From assembly GCA_003164275.1 (NCBI GenBank), contig PLSY01000257.1, positions 1 through 25,864 on the forward strand: DNA of 25,864 bases, read 5' to 3'. Each line of letters opens with the position of its first letter. Within the stretch, counting starts at the first letter, position 1. The translations under genes and the position numbers were made by a program. The notes beneath the pieces are model-generated. The model searched no databases, had not been told where the DNA came from, and was given only the letters and a program-made list of their open reading frames with translations. This stretch comes from Acidimicrobiaceae bacterium. GTDB taxonomy: Bacteria; Actinomycetota; Acidimicrobiia; Acidimicrobiales; RAAP-2. Of the stretch, positions 22,932 through 25,864 are shown piece after piece.

Positions 22932-23869
22932 AGAGGTCAGTGAGCCGCATCGAAGACAACCTCCACGCCCTGTCTGCCGCGCTCGGGGATCTGGCCTCGG
23001 CCGACCAACCGCTCGGAGCGGTGACCACCTACCGAGTGGGCGGCCGAGCCGCGCTGTTGGCCGTGGTGGCCGGCGAGCTCGAGCTCGCCTCGGTGGCCGA
23101 GATCCTCGCCGGCTTCGACGTCCCTGTGCTGGTCCTCGGCCGTGGGTCGAACATGTTGGTGGCCGACCGCGGCTATGCCGGCCTCGTCATCTCCCTCGGG
23201 GAGGGGTTCGAGTCACTGGACATCGACGGGACAGACGTCACCGCCGGCGCCGCCCTCAGCCTCCCGGTGCTGGCCCGCAAGACGGCGGCGGCCGGGCTCT
23301 CCGGCCTCGAGTGGGCAGTGGGGGTGCCCGGTTCGGTCGGAGGGGCGGTCCGCATGAATGCCGGTGGCCATGGCTCCGACACGGCAGCCACGCTGGTCAG
23401 CTACCGGACAGTGGACCTGGCCTCGGGCCGCACAGTCACCTCGCCCGCCTCCCGGCTCCGGCCCTCCTACCGTCACACCGCCCTCGAGGCGACCGAGGTG
23501 GTGGTGGCGGCCACGCATCACCTGGTCCCGGTCGACCCTGAGTCGGCCAAGGGGGCCATCGATGAGATCGTCAGATGGCGCCGGGCCAATCAGCCCGGGG
23601 GCAGCAACGCCGGCTCGGTGTTCACCAACCCGCCGGGCGACTCTGCCGGGCGCCTGATCGACCAGTGCGGCCTGAAGGGCCTGCGGATGGGCACGGCCGA
23701 AGTGTCGCCGAAGCACGCCAACTTCATCCAGGCCGACGCTGACGGATCGGCTGACGACGTGGCCCGCCTCATTGCTCACGTCCAGGCCACGGTGGCCGAG
23801 GCCACCGGGATCGCCCTTCGCACTGAGGTCCGCATGATCGGCTTTCTTGAGCCGTCCGAGGAGGCCTGA
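22928..23869 (+). CDS. murB: UDP-N-acetylenolpyruvoylglucosamine reductase MurB
   Basis: MurB is a FAD enzyme that reduces enolpyruvyl-UDP-GlcNAc to UDP-MurNAc with NADPH. The protein (about 313 aa) has the FAD-binding block TTYRVGG and LGRGSNMLVADRGYAG, then LEWAVGVPGSVGGAVRMNAGGHG, PSYRHT, and the catalytic region NAGSVFTNPPGDSAGRLIDQCGLKG with the proton-donor Ser in GSVF. HANFIQ and RTEVRMIG with the conserved Glu close the protein. Three close starts exist: TTG 22925, GTG 22928 (GTGA overlap with the murC stop) and GTG 22940. I choose 22928 for the overlap. Location in the dcw cluster between murC and ftsQ is common in bacteria, though not, as I recall, in mycobacteria. Confidence 0.95.
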   Translation: MKRSVSRIEDNLHALSAALGDLASADQPLGAVTTYRVGGRAALLAVVAGELELASVAEILAGFDVPVLVLGRGSNMLVADRGYAGLVISLGEGFESLDIDGTDVTAGAALSLPVLARKTAAAGLSGLEWAVGVPGSVGGAVRMNAGGHGSDTAATLVSYRTVDLASGRTVTSPASRLRPSYRHTALEATEVVVAATHHLVPVDPESAKGAIDEIVRWRRANQPGGSNAGSVFTNPPGDSAGRLIDQCGLKGLRMGTAEVSPKHANFIQADADGSADDVARLIAHVQATVAEATGIALRTEVRMIGFLEPSEEA

Positions 23870-24675
23870 TGAGCCCGACCGAGGACGACGAAGACACCGG
23901 CCCCCCGTCCATCGACCCACGGATCCGCCAGCGGCGGGTGGCCATCCAGCGCAGCCAGGGACGCCGGCGCCTGCGCTGGGTTCTGGCCGTGGTCGTGATC
24001 GCCGTCCTGGTCGCAGCGTTCATCGCCCTGCTCCACACCCCCCCGTTCAGCGTGCGGGTGGTCAAGATTTCGGGTCTCCACCCCCACACAAGCGATACGG
24101 CGATCATCGCCGCCGCCGATCTGGCCGGTCATCCTCCGATGATCAGCGTCAGCCTCGGCGGGACGGCTGAAAAGGTCGAGGCACTGCCCTACATCGCCAG
24201 CGCCAAGGTCTCGAGGCACTGGCCCGACGGCATCACCATCTCGGTGACCGAGCGGGCGCCGGTCGTCCAGATGGCCGGCCCGTCAACGTCGTGGTCGGTC
24301 TTGGACGGCGAGGGGAGAACCATCCAGGTCGGGCCCGACCGGCTTCCGGGGCTGGTGGTACTCATCGTCCACACGGTGACCGGCGGCGTGCCCCCCGCAC
24401 CTGTGGGCAAGTCACTCCCGCCGACCGCCGACGCTGGCCTGGAGGTCGCCCGTACGCTTCCGAAGGCCTTCTCGACCCAGGTGGTCTCGCTCACCCTGGC
24501 CCCGGACAACACCATCTCGATGGCCCTCAACTCGGGGATTACCGTCCTGCTCGGCACTGCTACCGATCTGCCGGCCAAGTACGAGGACGTGGCCACCATC
24601 CTCGCTCACGAAACACTGCATCCGACGTCGACCATCGATGTCACCGTCCCCCAGTCGCCGACTACGAGTGGATGA
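23869..24675 (+). CDS. ftsQ: Cell division protein FtsQ
   Basis: FtsQ is a bitopic membrane protein that scaffolds FtsL and the septal synthase. The protein (268 aa) has an acidic then Arg-rich cytoplasmic N-terminus (1-35), one membrane helix (about 36-56), a POTRA domain (about 60-130; FSVRVVKISGL...IASAKVSRHWPDGITISVTERAPV) and a beta-domain to the C-terminus ending in a short Ser/Thr-rich tail. The ATG overlaps the murB stop (TGATG). Length and topology are normal. It is the last gene of the run of coupled genes; ftsZ follows after 144 bp with its own promoter. Confidence 0.92.
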   Translation: MSPTEDDEDTGPPSIDPRIRQRRVAIQRSQGRRRLRWVLAVVVIAVLVAAFIALLHTPPFSVRVVKISGLHPHTSDTAIIAAADLAGHPPMISVSLGGTAEKVEALPYIASAKVSRHWPDGITISVTERAPVVQMAGPSTSWSVLDGEGRTIQVGPDRLPGLVVLIVHTVTGGVPPAPVGKSLPPTADAGLEVARTLPKAFSTQVVSLTLAPDNTISMALNSGITVLLGTATDLPAKYEDVATILAHETLHPTSTIDVTVPQSPTTSG

Positions 24676-24733
24676 GGGGGGCGAAGATGTGGTCGACCAG
24701 GGTGTCCGAGGGCCTGTCCGCGGCCCCCAGTGC

Positions 24734-24762
24734 TTGACCAGGTACTCCGCTGACCGTATCGT
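24734..24762 (+). promoter_or_regulatory. Promoter of ftsZ
   Basis: TTGACC (24734-24739), a 17-bp spacer and TATCGT (24757-24762) form a strong promoter candidate in the 144-bp gap between ftsQ and ftsZ. Transcription would start near 24769, leaving a leader of about 50 bases with an AAGGG ribosome site. The -35 and spacer length equal those of the mraZ promoter. Confidence 0.72.
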
Positions 24763-24777
24763 GGGCGCTAACTCGCC

Positions 24778-24796
24778 GGTTGGAACGGTTTCAACC
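24778..24796. repeat. 19-bp near-perfect palindrome in the ftsZ leader
   Basis: GGTTGGAACGGTTTCAACC pairs with itself at eight of nine positions around a central G; the one mismatch is a G opposite T, which would pair as G-U in RNA. It lies just downstream of the predicted ftsZ start site and upstream of the ribosome-binding site. It could be a protein operator or a 5'-leader hairpin. I cannot match it to a known regulator. Confidence 0.55.
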
Positions 24797-24819
24797 TTTG
24801 GTCGAGGGTAAGGGATTAC

Positions 24820-25864
24820 ATGACCGTTCCGGCGCAGAATAACTATTTCGCCGTCATCAAAGTCGTAGGGGTCGGTGGCGGGGGCGTTAACGCCGTCAAT
24901 CGCATGATCGAGGCCGGTCTGCGTGGCGTGGAGTTCATCGCCACCAACACCGACGCCCAGGCGCTGCTGATGAGCGACGCCGACCTGAAGCTCGACATTG
25001 GTCGTCAGCTGACCCGGGGGCTCGGGGCGGGAAGCGACCCCGAAGTCGGACGACTGGCCGCCGAAGAGCACCGCTCCGAGATTGAAGAGGCGCTGAAGGG
25101 CGCGGACATGGTGTTCATCACGGCCGGCAAGGGCGGCGGGACGGGCACCGGCGCCGCTCCGGTCGTGGCGGAGATCGCCAAGGGCCTCGGCGCGCTGACC
25201 ATCGGCGTGGTCACCCGCCCGTTCACCTTCGAGGGGCGCCGCCGGTCGGTCCAGGCTGAGCAGGGCATCCAGAACCTGAAAGAAAAAGTCGACACCCTCA
25301 TCATCATCCCGAACGACCGCCTCCTCACCGTGTCCAACGAGAAGACGTCGATGGTCAACGCCTTCAAGATGGCCGACGAGGTGCTCATGCAGGGCGTCCA
25401 GGGCATCACCAGCCTGATCACCGTGCCCGGGCTCATCAACACCGACTTCGCCGACGTGCGCACGATCATGCACGACGCCGGCTCGGCGATCATGGGCGTC
25501 GGCATCGCGTCGGGCGAGGGGCGGGCGCTCACCGCCGCGCACCACGCGATCACGAGCCCGCTGCTCTCGTCGGCCTCGATCGACGGCGCACGGGGCATCG
25601 TGCTCAACATCGCCGGTGGGAGCAATCTTGGGCTTTTCGAGGTGAACGAGGCGGCCGAGGCGATCCATGCCATCGCCCACCCGGACGCGAACATCATCTT
25701 CGGCAGCGTCATCGACCAATCGATCGGCGAGGCCGTTCGCGTCACCGTGATCGCGGCAGGCTTCGAACACACCGGTGCCCCGCGGTCCGTGACGGCGCCG
25801 GTGACGACGAGCGAGCCGGTCTTCACCGAAGGGCCGCGCAGCGACATCTTCACCAACACCACCA
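24820..25864 (+). CDS. ftsZ: Cell division GTPase FtsZ (3' end outside window)
   Basis: FtsZ polymerises into the cytokinetic ring. The first 348 codons are present. The GTPase domain has [15 protein letters not shown] (15-29), NTDAQ (43-47) and the tubulin signature GGGTGTG (105-111, preceded by TAGK). The T7 synergy loop NTDFAD (207-212) and the C-terminal activation domain follow ([16 protein letters not shown]...[24 protein letters not shown]). The frame then enters the variable linker ([13 protein letters not shown]...) and leaves the window before the conserved C-terminal peptide. The ATG at 24820 has AAGGG five bases upstream. A long minus-strand open frame opposite it is a GC artefact. 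Confidence 0.98.
   Translation, partial: MTVPAQNNYFAVIKVVGVGGGGVNAVNRMIEAGLRGVEFIATNTDAQALLMSDADLKLDIGRQLTRGLGAGSDPEVGRLAAEEHRSEIEEALKGADMVFITAGKGGGTGTGAAPVVAEIAKGLGALTIGVVTRPFTFEGRRRSVQAEQGIQNLKEKVDTLIIIPNDRLLTVSNEKTSMVNAFKMADEVLMQGVQGITSLITVPGLINTDFADVRTIMHDAGSAIMGVGIASGEGRALTAAHHAITSPLLSSASIDGARGIVLNIAGGSNLGLFEVNEAAEAIHAIAHPDANIIFGSVIDQSIGEAVRVTVIAAGFEHTGAPRSVTAPVTTSEPVFTEGPRSDIFTNTT

Noticed and set aside
24412..25770. 452-codon open frame on the minus strand opposite ftsQ and ftsZ
   Set aside because: It mirrors the highly conserved FtsZ frame, has a His/Asp/Arg-rich product without known motifs, and is explained by strong codon bias in GC-rich DNA.

Overview
The window is GC-rich, uninterrupted bacterial chromosome. 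It is almost entirely protein-coding, with short gaps and many ATGA, GTGA or TGATG stop/start overlaps. Several features point to an actinobacterium: a DapC and DapE of the kind found in Mycobacterium, a DUF3040 membrane protein, a lexA / LysM-gene / nrdR neighbourhood like that of mycobacteria, and TANNNT -10 elements placed so that transcripts would be leaderless. Because murB lies inside the division cluster while murF and murD do not, I favour a deep-branching class such as Acidimicrobiia. That placement is inference from memory, not a database result.

Layout. (1) 1-3.7 kb: the C-terminal end of hflX, then dapC, dapD and dapE, three consecutive steps of the succinylase route to meso-diaminopimelate (DAP). 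(2) 3.7-8.7 kb: an aldo/keto reductase convergent with lexA. lexA is divergent from an SOS-type LysM membrane protein gene across a region with two strong LexA boxes and one weak one. nrdR, a PIG-L family deacetylase gene and dinB (DNA polymerase IV) follow. (3) 8.8-11.9 kb: DUF3040 protein, ROK sugar kinase, a small protein of unknown function, an HNH nuclease and a lipoate-ligase-like protein. (4) 12.0-25.9 kb: the division and cell-wall (dcw) cluster mraZ, rsmH, ftsL, ftsI, murE, mraY, ftsW, murG, murC, murB, ftsQ, ftsZ (ftsZ is cut by the window end).

How the genes fit together. DapC, DapD and DapE make the DAP that MurE adds to the peptidoglycan stem; MurE carries the DNPR motif expected of a DAP-specific enzyme. 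MraY and MurG build lipid II, and FtsW, FtsI, FtsL, FtsQ and FtsZ use it at the septum. The SOS-controlled LysM protein is a candidate link between DNA damage and arrest of septation. mraZ and ftsZ each have a promoter of the form TTGACC-N17-TAnnGT, and the mraZ promoter overlaps AAAGTGG direct repeats that look like MraZ operator boxes.

I do not see a wholly new biological system here. The points most worth a second look are: the absence of murF and murD from an otherwise full dcw cluster; replacement of the near-invariant HExN motif in MurG; long Ser/Thr-rich extracytoplasmic segments in both FtsL and FtsI; a near-perfect palindrome in the ftsZ leader; and the repeated leaderless-promoter signature. 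No tRNA, rRNA, CRISPR array, insertion sequence or prophage gene was recognised.
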